From positions 1 through 5,018 of the forward strand of contig CABQCN010000146.1 of assembly GCA_902462635.1 (NCBI GenBank): a stretch of 5,018 nt of DNA, read 5' to 3'. Origin of the DNA: an uncultured Oscillospiraceae bacterium (lineage in GTDB: Bacteria > Bacillota > Clostridia > UBA1212 > UBA1255). The notes under the pieces were generated by a model, which was not told where the DNA came from, ran no database searches, and worked only from the letters and a program-made list of their open reading frames with translations. The position numbers and the translations under genes are program-made. Within the stretch, counting starts at the first letter, position 1. The number at the start of each line of letters is the position of its first letter. This document shows positions 1 through 5,018 of this stretch, piece after piece.

Positions 1-547
1 CGGAACCGCCGGTTTCCGCCGACAATTCGGCGGATTTTTTGATCAATACGCCGAGATCCCGCACGGCGTCCATGTTGATGCCGGCTTTTGTCGTCGCGAC
101 GTTCACGCTGCAGCAAACCTTGGAAGTCGCCCGGAGGGCGTATGGAATAGCGTTCACGAGCATTTGTTCGCTTTCCGTATATCCTTTGTGCACCAGTGCG
201 GAGAAGCCTCCGATGAAATTTACCCCTACGGTGTCGGCGGCTCTTTCGAGCGTTTCCGCGATTTTGACGCATCCGTCGAGATCCGTGTTCGAGAGCAAGC
301 CGATCGGCGTTACGGAGATCCTTTTGTGTACAATGGGGATTCCGTATTCCGTCTCGATGTCGCAGGCCGTCTTGACGAGCGATTCTGCTTTTTTCGTAAT
401 TTTATCGTATATTTTACGGCACTTTTCTTCGATGTCGTCCGCCGCGCAATCGAGCAGGTTGATCCCCATTGTCACGGTTCGGATGTCGAGGTGCTCTTTT
501 AAAATCATTCTGATTGTCTGCGTAATTTCGTCTGCAGGTATGAACAT
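1..547 (-). CDS. UPF0210 (DUF711) family protein, N-terminal part, 3' end beyond the window
   Basis: The 182 visible residues match the N-terminal part of the UPF0210/DUF711 family, whose members are roughly 450 residues long, so about 40% is present and the frame is open to the window edge. Family-typical stretches are DIRTVTMGINLLDC (residues 21-34), VTPIGLL (79-85), GVNFIGGFSALVHKGY (108-123) and VCCSVNVATTKAGINM (144-159). The biochemical function is unknown. From memory, the S. pneumoniae homologue SP_0239 has a fold related to pyruvate formate-lyase-like glycyl radical enzymes, which does not prove activity. No signal peptide or membrane segment is seen, so it is probably cytosolic. The ATG lies 12 bases after the stop of the ACT-domain gene, with a GGCGGTGG ribosome site in the gap. 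This tight order is the usual one for the pair and suggests co-translation. An internal Met at residue 14 is a less likely start because it would cut into the region before the conserved block. The family call is firm; the role is open. Confidence 0.93.
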   Translation of the reverse strand, partial: MFIPADEITQTIRMILKEHLDIRTVTMGINLLDCAADDIEEKCRKIYDKITKKAESLVKTACDIETEYGIPIVHKRISVTPIGLLSNTDLDGCVKIAETLERAADTVGVNFIGGFSALVHKGYTESEQMLVNAIPYALRATSKVCCSVNVATTKAGINMDAVRDLGVLIKKSAELSAETGGS

Positions 548-551
548 CCTT

Positions 552-561
552 CCACCGCCTT
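552..561 (-). promoter_or_regulatory. Ribosome binding site of the UPF0210 gene, overlapping the upstream stop
   Basis: The minus strand reads AAGGCGGTGG, whose first two bases belong to the TAA stop of the ACT-domain gene. The AAGG part is 10 bases and the GGTGG part 4 bases from the ATG at 547. A second purine run, GGAAGG, abuts the ATG and is too close to serve. The stop-overlapping site suggests translational coupling of the two genes. Confidence 0.55.
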
Positions 562-832
562 ATATTTTATGCATGGAATTGAAGATGTCCACATGCTGAA
601 GCTGCATCTGGAGTCCGAGTTCCGCGCCCATTTCTTTCATCTTGCCTGCGATAACGCTGAAGGGTTCGCCTGCCGCCGAAACGTCGACGAGCATGACCAT
701 GGTAAAAAGATCGTCCATGATCGTCTGGCTGATATCCAGGATGTTGACATTTACTTTTGCAAGATATCCTGTAACGGCCGCGATGATGCCGACCTTGTCA
801 CACCCGATGACCGTCAATACTGCTTTTATCAT
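560..832 (-). CDS. ACT domain-containing protein, UPF0237 family
   Basis: This is a complete 90-residue protein made of a single ACT domain. It begins with a beta strand (IKAVLTVIG, residues 2-10) and the turn CDKVGI (11-16), where ACT domains usually contact a small ligand. A helix (17-27), the strand NILDISQTI (30-38), the strand LFTMVMLVDV (42-51) and a second helix and strand up to the C-terminal FNSMHKI follow. Length and pattern match UPF0237 proteins such as S. pneumoniae SP_0238, which are sometimes labelled GcvR-like. ACT domains commonly bind amino acids and act as regulatory modules, but the ligand here is unknown. The start at 832 was chosen because AAAGGAAG (842-849) sits 9 bases upstream. 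The frame is open further upstream to 910, but that extension would overlap the preceding gene and is not family-like. It lies between the deacetylase-like lipoprotein gene (25-base gap) and the UPF0210 gene (12-base gap). A functional link to UPF0210 is inferred from the conserved pairing. Confidence 0.94.
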   Translation of the reverse strand: MIKAVLTVIGCDKVGIIAAVTGYLAKVNVNILDISQTIMDDLFTMVMLVDVSAAGEPFSVIAGKMKEMGAELGLQMQLQHVDIFNSMHKI

Positions 833-841
833 AATCGATTG

Positions 842-849
842 CTTCCTTT
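842..849 (-). promoter_or_regulatory. Ribosome binding site of the ACT-domain gene
   Basis: AAAGGAAG on the minus strand ends 9 bases before the ATG at 832. It fixes that start against the longer open frame reaching 910. It lies inside the 25-base gap after the lipoprotein stop codon. Confidence 0.7.
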
Positions 850-857
850 CGGATCTT

Positions 858-1757
858 TTATTTCGTAAAACCTTTGAATGTGTATTCTTCCGATTGGCCC
901 CATCCCACATATCCGGTTACCTGCGCGACCAAGTCGTCCGTGATGTCGCTGGATTGAAATACCACGCCGTTATAAGTCTGCGGCCGCGATCCGCTGTCCG
1001 TTACGAAATTGCAGAGTTTGAACGTGACGGTATATCCCATGAGGTTCGCCAGCTTCATGTTCCGCTCCGAGACTTTATCGGGCGCATAGAAATGCATTCT
1101 TTCATTTGCGCCGAAAATCGACTGGTACTTTGTTTCCATGGCCCACAGGGAATCGTAAAGCGCATTCGACGAGGCCGTGAGCTGATCGATGGCTTTATCG
1201 CCTCTCGTACCGATGGTATGCCCCTCGTCATGCATCCTCTTGATAAGGTTTAGATTCTGTTCGTCATTCAGATACATACTGGACAGGTAAAAAGTAAATT
1301 TTACATTCTTCTCTTTTGCCAGGTCGAGAAGCTTCTCCACTCTCGGATTTGCCTCGGAATAATGCAGCAGGAACGTCATATAAATATCCTTTGAAGAATC
1401 CCCCGGCTTGGAAAGAATATATGTACTCTGCTCCATGATTCCTTTCGTCGCCGCATCCGTAAAGGTGTAATCCGTGAACGATACGTCCAGCGGCAGCTCG
1501 GCCGTCTTCAGGCCGTCGACCTGCGTAAAATCAACGGCCGGCTTCGCTGCGCCCGGCTCCGCCGTCGGCGTCGCCTGCGGATCCGGCGTGCCATCCCCCG
1601 GCTCCGGCGTCGGCGTTTCCGACCCCGGAGAATTGATTTTCACCGTCGCGCCGGGATCCGGCGGATTGCTTTTCTTATCGCCGCACGCGCCGATCCATAT
1701 AAATAAACTAACTGCAATAAATAAAATAATCAATGTTATAATCTGGCTTTTTCTCAT
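858..1757 (-). CDS. PdaA-like polysaccharide deacetylase-family lipoprotein lacking catalytic residues (probable pseudoenzyme)
   Basis: The product is a 299-residue protein. Residues 1-24 form a hydrophobic export signal ending in the lipobox IGAC, so Cys25 is the likely lipidation site. Residues about 31-75 are a Pro/Thr/Glu/Gly-rich tether, and about 85-299 align with the delta-lactam (PdaA-type) branch of NodB-domain deacetylases. The alignment is clear in IYMTF (125-129), LIKRMHDEGHTIG (171-183), SERNMKLANLMGYTVTF (230-246) and YTFKGF (292-297). The catalytic motifs are replaced: TFD[DN/AG] is TFLL (128-131), the metal-binding H-x3-H after GHxxGN is TRGDK (184-188), the RPP motif is YAPD (224-227), and the late LLH motif is FQS (267-269). 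Active PdaA makes muramic delta-lactam in spore cortex; this copy should not bind the metal or deacetylate. It may bind glycan or act as a scaffold, which is inference. The frame is intact, so it is not a decaying pseudogene. The start is supported by GGGGTG 8 bases upstream. Confidence 0.85.
   Translation of the reverse strand: MRKSQIITLIILFIAVSLFIWIGACGDKKSNPPDPGATVKINSPGSETPTPEPGDGTPDPQATPTAEPGAAKPAVDFTQVDGLKTAELPLDVSFTDYTFTDAATKGIMEQSTYILSKPGDSSKDIYMTFLLHYSEANPRVEKLLDLAKEKNVKFTFYLSSMYLNDEQNLNLIKRMHDEGHTIGTRGDKAIDQLTASSNALYDSLWAMETKYQSIFGANERMHFYAPDKVSERNMKLANLMGYTVTFKLCNFVTDSGSRPQTYNGVVFQSSDITDDLVAQVTGYVGWGQSEEYTFKGFTK
1552..1616 (-). repeat. Two imperfect 20-base direct repeats inside the Pro-rich tether
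   Basis: Plus-strand positions 1552-1571 and 1597-1616 match at 19 of 20 bases with a 45-base period. They encode TPTAEPG (residues 63-69) and TPTPEPG (48-54) of the lipoprotein, in frame 15 codons apart. This looks like a small internal duplication that lengthens the surface tether between the lipid anchor and the NodB-like domain. Repeats of this kind often vary in copy number between strains. Confidence 0.6.
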
Positions 1758-1765
1758 TTGTTTTA

Positions 1766-1771
1766 CACCCC
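1766..1771 (-). promoter_or_regulatory. Ribosome binding site of the deacetylase-like lipoprotein gene
   Basis: GGGGTG on the minus strand lies 8 bases before the ATG at 1757. Together with the signal peptide that begins directly at that ATG, it supports the start. Confidence 0.55.
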
Positions 1772-1867
1772 GCTGTCCTTATTTCCGGTCCCGTATTTCC
1801 GATGCCTTGAATGATAACTATTTATATGCAAAATTCCGCACATTTAAACATGATCAATAACAACCTT

Positions 1868-1896
1868 ATCTTACCAAATCATACAAATTTTTGCAA
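1868..1896 (-). promoter_or_regulatory. Candidate vegetative-type promoter for the lipoprotein-ACT-UPF0210 unit
   Basis: The minus strand shows TTGCAA (1891-1896), a 17-base spacer, and TAAGAT (1868-1873). Each hexamer matches the sigma-A consensus at four of six positions and the spacing is ideal. Transcription would begin near 1861, leaving a leader of about 100 bases. Such matches occur by chance in AT-rich gaps. A weaker alternative with sporulation-sigma flavour is GTTTAAAT (1842-1849) followed after 12 bases by GCATATAAAT (1820-1829), but it fits the sigma-E consensus poorly. Confidence 0.3.
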
Positions 1897-1951
1897 GAGA
1901 GACCTTCCGCTCCGTTTTCCAAAATTGTTTGTTTGTCTCGCGGAAAAGCCG

Positions 1952-2149
1952 CTATCGAATCCACAATAAGCCTGGCAGAGAAACGCCGAACGCGCCCAAC
2001 AGGAGCGGTACGAGGATCACCGCCACGGAAATCCACAGGACGCGGTAATTATATTTCTTCACGTGTTCCGGCAGAGCGTTGAACGCCCGATACGTTTTCA
2101 GCGTAAAGAATTCTAAAATGCCGGTAACGGCTACGGCTAGAATGCTCAT
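1952..2149 (-). CDS. Small two-helix membrane protein, probable germinant receptor D subunit
   Basis: The product is a 65-residue protein with two hydrophobic segments, about residues 2-17 and 37-58, joined by a short polar, basic stretch that includes PEHVKKYNYR (27-36). It directly follows the B-subunit gene. Its ATG overlaps that gene's TGA as ATGA, the usual sign of translational coupling, which is why I chose this start. The frame also reaches an ATG at 2176 (74 residues), but no ribosome site precedes that one, whereas AGGTGG lies 12 bases before 2149. Small two-helix proteins encoded within or beside gerA-type operons are known as D subunits, such as GerKD in B. subtilis, and are reported to modulate receptor function. 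Assignment here rests on size, topology and position rather than recognised sequence motifs. A generic small membrane protein of unknown role is the alternative. Confidence 0.7.
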   Translation of the reverse strand: MSILAVAVTGILEFFTLKTYRAFNALPEHVKKYNYRVLWISVAVILVPLLLGAFGVSLPGLLWIR

Positions 2150-3243
2150 CCACACTTGACGCCACCTGCCTTGCATTTTACGGATTTTTTTATTTTAGAA
2201 ACAACGAGCGTGACGGCGGGCAGACCGACCTGTACCGCGAGTAAAAGATACGGAATCCGGCGCAGCACCAAATTTAACAGTACGATATTCGAACTGCATA
2301 ATTGCTGCGTACAGAGCATCGTCAGCCCGGCGGCAAACGCCGTAAAAACGATATTTTTCTGACAGTTGAAAATCTGGGCAAAGGCTTTTGTAATGCAGTA
2401 AAAAAGAACGGCGCTCTTGAAAAATAAAAGAAAAATCAGCAATGCTCCGTATAGGCTTTCGATATGGGAAAAAACATTATAATTTATAAGGCGAATGACC
2501 TCATAACCCGGATAGGAGAACGTATCCAGCAGCGGCCCAAGCACCAGCGTATCGCGTAATACAGAAATGATAAGAAACGGCGAACCGGCGAGAATTCCAA
2601 GAACGAACTGTTTCCATACGCCCTTTTTTTCTTTGTTTGTCTTAAGCTCCGGCACGAGAAGCATCAGGATCGAAAGCTCGCTGAACGGCATTGCGGTACA
2701 CAACCCAACCGATTTGGCATAGTCCGCGCCGGAATATTTTCCGATCGGCAGCAGGTGTTTGATTTCAATCTGCGGCAGCAACAGTAAAAACAGCAAGATC
2801 GTAAAAATATACATAAATATACACGTAAAAGTCCCGACCGACGCAAAATACCGCACGCCTGCATTCGAAGCCCAGGCGCAGGCAAGTACAAAGACGAGAA
2901 GAATAGAAACCCAATTCGTTTCCATCAGCAGATCCCCCGCTACGAACTGTCCGGTCTCCCGCATCGTCAGCGAGCACGAAACGAGAAAGGTATAAATATA
3001 GAGAAACGATAAGATTTTACCGGGGATTTTCCCATAAACCTCCTCATTGATTTGGATCAGGCCGGAAGACGGATGGGCTTCACAAAGCGCGCCGTATAAA
3101 CAGACGATGAGCATGCCGAGCAGTATGCCTGCAATCAGCGGAATCCAGGTCTCGTTGCCCACCGTATGATAATAATACATCGTATATAAGGAAGATCCTT
3201 GTATAAAACACGCAATGATAAAAACAAACTGCCGTTTAGTCAT
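2146..3243 (-). CDS. GerAB-family spore germination permease (receptor B subunit)
   Basis: This 365-residue protein belongs to the spore permease (GerAB) family within the APC transporter superfamily. The N-terminus TKRQFVFIIACFIQG (2-16) begins the first helix. About ten membrane segments can be traced, near 6-24, 33-52, 76-95, 111-130, 133-157, 178-198, 212-230, 262-285, 297-316 and 326-349. The family hallmark before helix 8 is clear: SYPGYEVIRLINYNVF, then IESLYGALL (243-269). In GerA receptors this subunit sits in the spore inner membrane and recognises the nutrient; its ligand cannot be read from sequence. The start at 3243 overlaps the C-subunit stop by 8 bases and has GGTGA 5 bases upstream. 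An in-frame ATG at 3264 would add MRTAVKR and is possible but has a poorer ribosome site. The tail after the last helix is short and basic with two cysteines. Length is normal and the frame is intact. Gene order resembles the gerK operon of B. subtilis, but the paralogue is not assigned. Confidence 0.93.
   Translation of the reverse strand: MTKRQFVFIIACFIQGSSLYTMYYYHTVGNETWIPLIAGILLGMLIVCLYGALCEAHPSSGLIQINEEVYGKIPGKILSFLYIYTFLVSCSLTMRETGQFVAGDLLMETNWVSILLVFVLACAWASNAGVRYFASVGTFTCIFMYIFTILLFLLLLPQIEIKHLLPIGKYSGADYAKSVGLCTAMPFSELSILMLLVPELKTNKEKKGVWKQFVLGILAGSPFLIISVLRDTLVLGPLLDTFSYPGYEVIRLINYNVFSHIESLYGALLIFLLFFKSAVLFYCITKAFAQIFNCQKNIVFTAFAAGLTMLCTQQLCSSNIVLLNLVLRRIPYLLLAVQVGLPAVTLVVSKIKKSVKCKAGGVKCG
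2162..2167 (-). promoter_or_regulatory. Possible ribosome binding site of the small D-type gene
   Basis: AGGTGG on the minus strand lies 12 bases before the ATG at 2149, which is rather far. With the ATGA overlap, initiation probably relies mainly on ribosomes finishing the B gene. Confidence 0.4.
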
Positions 3244-4486
3244 ACGTTTCACCGCCGTTCTCATCCGCCGGTTTCAGCAGCGAACCCGTCCGGATCAATT
3301 CGGTCTCGACCTCGACCTCAAAATCCGCATTCTCATAAAGCGTATCAAATTCATCCGCTATCGTTTTCCAAGTATTGTAATGGTAGCGGTAGAAGCTTTC
3401 TGCGATTCCTAAAACGTCCGCTTTATTTTTCTGTATCTCCCGAAACGCAGAACGGATTTTATCTCCGATAGCGTTGGCACAAGCTTTTTTCAGGCCATCC
3501 ATTACGGAAGGATCGACGGTTCGCGAGCCTTGCAGCTCTCCGAGGACTCCCGTCATTTTTACGGACGCTTTCACTTTGATTTTTCCATCGGTATATTTCG
3601 CGCGAAAATCACCTGATCCATCGAGAATTTCAATCGCGACGTTTTCCCCTTCATAATCCAGAGCAATGACGCCGTTCTGCACCTGACCGAGAATCCACAG
3701 CGCGCCGCGCGTCTGATTTTCATCGAGCTGCGCAACCATTTTATCGTCTTTGAAAACCGCGCTCCCCGCGACATACAGAAAAGGCGATTGCTCTTCCGAG
3801 TCCTCCGGCTGAACGATGCGTACGATAGGAACAAGCATCGATTTATACGGTATTTTATAGTCCTTAACAAAAGAAAACATCGTACACTGCGGCGCGTGGG
3901 CGTCGTCGACCTGCCGTTCTATCAGCTTGCTCAGGTCCTGCGCCGGAAGCGATTCCAGATGCGAAGCAACATTCAGGATGTCTCCGGCCTTTCCATCGGA
4001 TATGATGAGGCTGACATCATACCGCGTTTCATGGTCGCGGAAAAAATAATCCAGATACTTTGCGATCCCCTGTCCGGCAATTTCTTTGCTGATAATGAGC
4101 ACCTGATTCTGCGCGACATAAAGACGCCTGTTCGTAATGTGGATCGCGGAGCGCAGCGTCTCAAGCAAATTGGACCCCACGACCTGGACGTTCCAGTAAG
4201 GCCGTCCCAAATCCCCTTCATCACCGGAGCCGGAAGACTCCGATTCGCTGCTGTTCGGACTAAGTGCGATATTCCGGACTACCTGCGTCGTCAGCAGAAT
4301 TTTTTCATCCTTTCCGCCGGCGGTTTCGGCGCCGAGTTCTTTCTTCTCGTCCGCTTTATCGATGGCGATTCCCATTACGATGGCGAGCGAATCGAGTTCC
4401 CGTTTCGCGTGGGTATGCGCGCAGCCACTGCACAAAGACAAGAGACAGGAACAACAGAGCAGAAAACAAACCCATCTTTTTTTCAT
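3236..4486 (-). CDS. GerAC-family germination lipoprotein (receptor C subunit)
   Basis: This 416-residue protein is the lipoprotein subunit of a GerA-type receptor, expected on the outer face of the spore inner membrane. Residues 1-21 form a Cys-rich signal peptide ending in CSGC, making Cys22 the probable lipidation site, although the -3 position is Cys rather than the usual Leu. KRELDSLAIVMGIAID (28-43) is the typical opening of the mature GerAC fold. Further family features are RRLYVAQNQVLIISKEIA (120-137), FKDDKMVAQLDENQTRG (245-261), and a C-terminal region including IQKNKADVLGIAESF (351-365). Residues 76-94 (beginning SPNSSESESS) are a Ser/Gly/acidic low-complexity insertion. The start at 4486 has GAAGGGA 9 bases upstream. 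A longer frame from 4513 would overlap the A gene and has no ribosome site. It follows the A subunit gene by 16 bases and overlaps the B gene by 8. The exact biochemical role of C subunits is unsettled, but receptors need them. Confidence 0.94.
   Translation of the reverse strand: MKKRWVCFLLCCSCLLSLCSGCAHTHAKRELDSLAIVMGIAIDKADEKKELGAETAGGKDEKILLTTQVVRNIALSPNSSESESSGSGDEGDLGRPYWNVQVVGSNLLETLRSAIHITNRRLYVAQNQVLIISKEIAGQGIAKYLDYFFRDHETRYDVSLIISDGKAGDILNVASHLESLPAQDLSKLIERQVDDAHAPQCTMFSFVKDYKIPYKSMLVPIVRIVQPEDSEEQSPFLYVAGSAVFKDDKMVAQLDENQTRGALWILGQVQNGVIALDYEGENVAIEILDGSGDFRAKYTDGKIKVKASVKMTGVLGELQGSRTVDPSVMDGLKKACANAIGDKIRSAFREIQKNKADVLGIAESFYRYHYNTWKTIADEFDTLYENADFEVEVETELIRTGSLLKPADENGGETYD
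3249..3256 (-). promoter_or_regulatory. Ribosome binding site of the B subunit gene
   Basis: GGCGGTGA on the minus strand lies within the last codons of the C-subunit gene and ends 5 bases before the ATG at 3243. It favours that start over the ATG at 3264. Confidence 0.55.
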
Positions 4487-4495
4487 CTTTACACG

Positions 4496-4502
4496 TCCCT
4501 TC
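4496..4502 (-). promoter_or_regulatory. Ribosome binding site of the C subunit gene
   Basis: GAAGGGA follows the TGA stop of the A-subunit gene directly and lies 9 bases before the ATG at 4486. It is the strongest ribosome site in the operon part of the window, and it decides the lipoprotein start. Confidence 0.75.
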
Positions 4503-5018
4503 TCATTCGTCATCCGGCGGAACCGGCGTGTTTTCCCGGATTTTATCTCCGGACGCCATATTCGTAGGACGCGTCCGCATCACCCAGAGCGGCGCGCGGA
4601 TGAACGTATCTTTTATATCTTCGGGGCGGCAGGGGAAGAATGGAGAGAAGAAGCTATAGCCGAACGACTGGATTCCCGTGATATGGATCGTCAGGCAAAT
4701 AATGCCGATACTGATGCCGTATCCGCCGAGAAGGCCTCCAAGGAATAAAAAAATCCAGCGCAGAAGCGTAACTTCATTGCTGATCATCGGCACCACGAAG
4801 CTGGAAACGGCGGTAAATGCGATAATGATAACGACCGGCGCACCGATAATGCCGGCCTGGATCGCCGCCTCTCCCATTACAAGACCGCCGACGATGCTGA
4901 TCGTCTGCCCGATATTCTTCGGCATGTGGATACCCGCTTCTTTCAATAGCTCAAAAACAAGCAGAAACAATGCGATCTCCGAAAAGGAGGAAAACGGCAC
5001 GCCTTCGCTCGAAGCCGC
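4503..5018 (-). CDS. GerAA-family spore germination protein (receptor A subunit), C-terminal part
   Basis: The C-terminal 171 residues of a GerA-type A subunit are visible; the 5' part lies beyond the right edge, and whole proteins are usually about 480-550 residues. The first codon in the window is complete and the frame is open. Recognisable family stretches are EGVPFSSFSEIALFLLVFEL (fragment residues 5-24), LLKEAGIHMPKNIGQTISIV (24-43), VMGEAAIQAGI (47-57), SFGYSFFSPFFP (124-135) and DIKDTFIRAPLWVMRTRP (140-157). Several hydrophobic segments lie between about 57 and 117, consistent with the C-terminal membrane domain. In B. subtilis GerAA this subunit has been proposed to oligomerise into a nutrient-gated ion channel that starts spore germination. 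A GTG near 5000 is internal and not a start, since the homology continues through it. The tail after residue 157 is polar and acidic (ending PVPPDDE). The C-subunit gene follows after 16 bases, so the two are co-transcribed. Confidence 0.95.
   Translation of the reverse strand, partial: AASSEGVPFSSFSEIALFLLVFELLKEAGIHMPKNIGQTISIVGGLVMGEAAIQAGIIGAPVVIIIAFTAVSSFVVPMISNEVTLLRWIFLFLGGLLGGYGISIGIICLTIHITGIQSFGYSFFSPFFPCRPEDIKDTFIRAPLWVMRTRPTNMASGDKIRENTPVPPDDE

Larger units (their letters stand above)
1758..1951. other. Intergenic region between the receptor operon and the lipoprotein gene
   Basis: This 194-base AT-rich stretch is the only sizeable gap in the window. It contains the ribosome site and promoter candidates listed separately. 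On the minus strand just at the upstream stop there is a 4-base-pair GC hairpin with a five-base loop (1940-1952), but no run of T follows. No tRNA, small open frame with a good ribosome site, or riboswitch-like pattern was recognised. Confidence 0.7.

Noticed and set aside
39..1253. Long plus-strand open frames opposite the UPF0210, ACT and lipoprotein genes
   Set aside because: They lack family resemblance and coherent ribosome sites, while the minus-strand frames match known protein families over their full visible length.
858..1757. Labelling the deacetylase-like gene a pseudogene
   Set aside because: The frame is intact with signal peptide, ribosome site and conserved scaffold segments; only the catalytic residues differ, which fits a pseudoenzyme better than gene decay.
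1901..1949. Inverted matches in the gap (TTCCGC with GCGGAA, and GAGAC with GTCTC), considered as a regulatory RNA fold
   Set aside because: The two pairs interleave rather than nest and have long loops, so no convincing single structure forms by eye.
1940..1952. GC hairpin (GCGG, five-base loop, CCGC) at the stop of the small membrane protein gene, considered as an intrinsic terminator
   Set aside because: The stem has only four base pairs and the minus strand continues with GAGACAAACAAAC rather than a T run.
3788..4567. A 259-codon plus-strand open frame opposite the C-subunit gene
   Set aside because: The minus strand encodes a clear GerAC lipoprotein here; the plus-strand product has no recognisable domain and is a shadow frame.
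4503..5000. A separate 165-residue protein starting at a GTG near 5000
   Set aside because: The codons upstream to the window edge continue the GerAA family motif (SEGVPFS), so this is the interior of a longer gene that runs off the window.

Overview
The window looks like chromosomal DNA from an endospore-forming Firmicute, most likely a Clostridia-type anaerobe of moderate GC content. The evidence is a GerA-family nutrient germinant receptor operon, a lipoprotein of the PdaA (spore-cortex deacetylase) family, and the UPF0237/UPF0210 gene pair that is widespread in Firmicutes. The genus and the paralogue names of the receptor genes cannot be fixed from this sequence. All seven genes lie on the minus strand, so transcription runs from the right edge to the left edge. 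Every plus-strand open frame I examined is a shadow of a minus-strand gene.

Right part (about 5018 to 1952): germinant receptor operon in the order A (3' end only), C, B and a small two-helix membrane protein resembling the receptor-associated D subunits. Spacing is very tight: a 16-base gap between A and C, an 8-base overlap between C and B, and a 4-base ATGA overlap between B and D. The likely product is a spore inner-membrane complex. A is the membrane subunit thought to form the ion channel, B is the ligand-sensing permease-like subunit, C is the outer-face lipoprotein, and D is a modulator. The germinant cannot be inferred.

Middle (1951 to 1758): 194 bases without a gene. It holds a possible vegetative-type promoter, a much weaker sporulation-type candidate, and no convincing intrinsic terminator, so read-through from the receptor operon is possible.

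Left part (1757 to 1): a lipoprotein with a Pro-rich tether and a PdaA-like NodB domain whose catalytic motifs are all replaced, making it a probable pseudoenzyme. It is followed after 25 bases by a 90-residue ACT-domain protein (UPF0237) and after 12 more bases by the N-terminal 182 residues of a UPF0210/DUF711 protein that runs off the left edge. These three look like one transcription unit.

The most noteworthy item is the catalytically dead deacetylase homologue between a germination operon and the ACT/UPF0210 pair. Otherwise this is ordinary, intact chromosomal gene content. I see no mobile element, CRISPR array, RNA gene or clearly new system.
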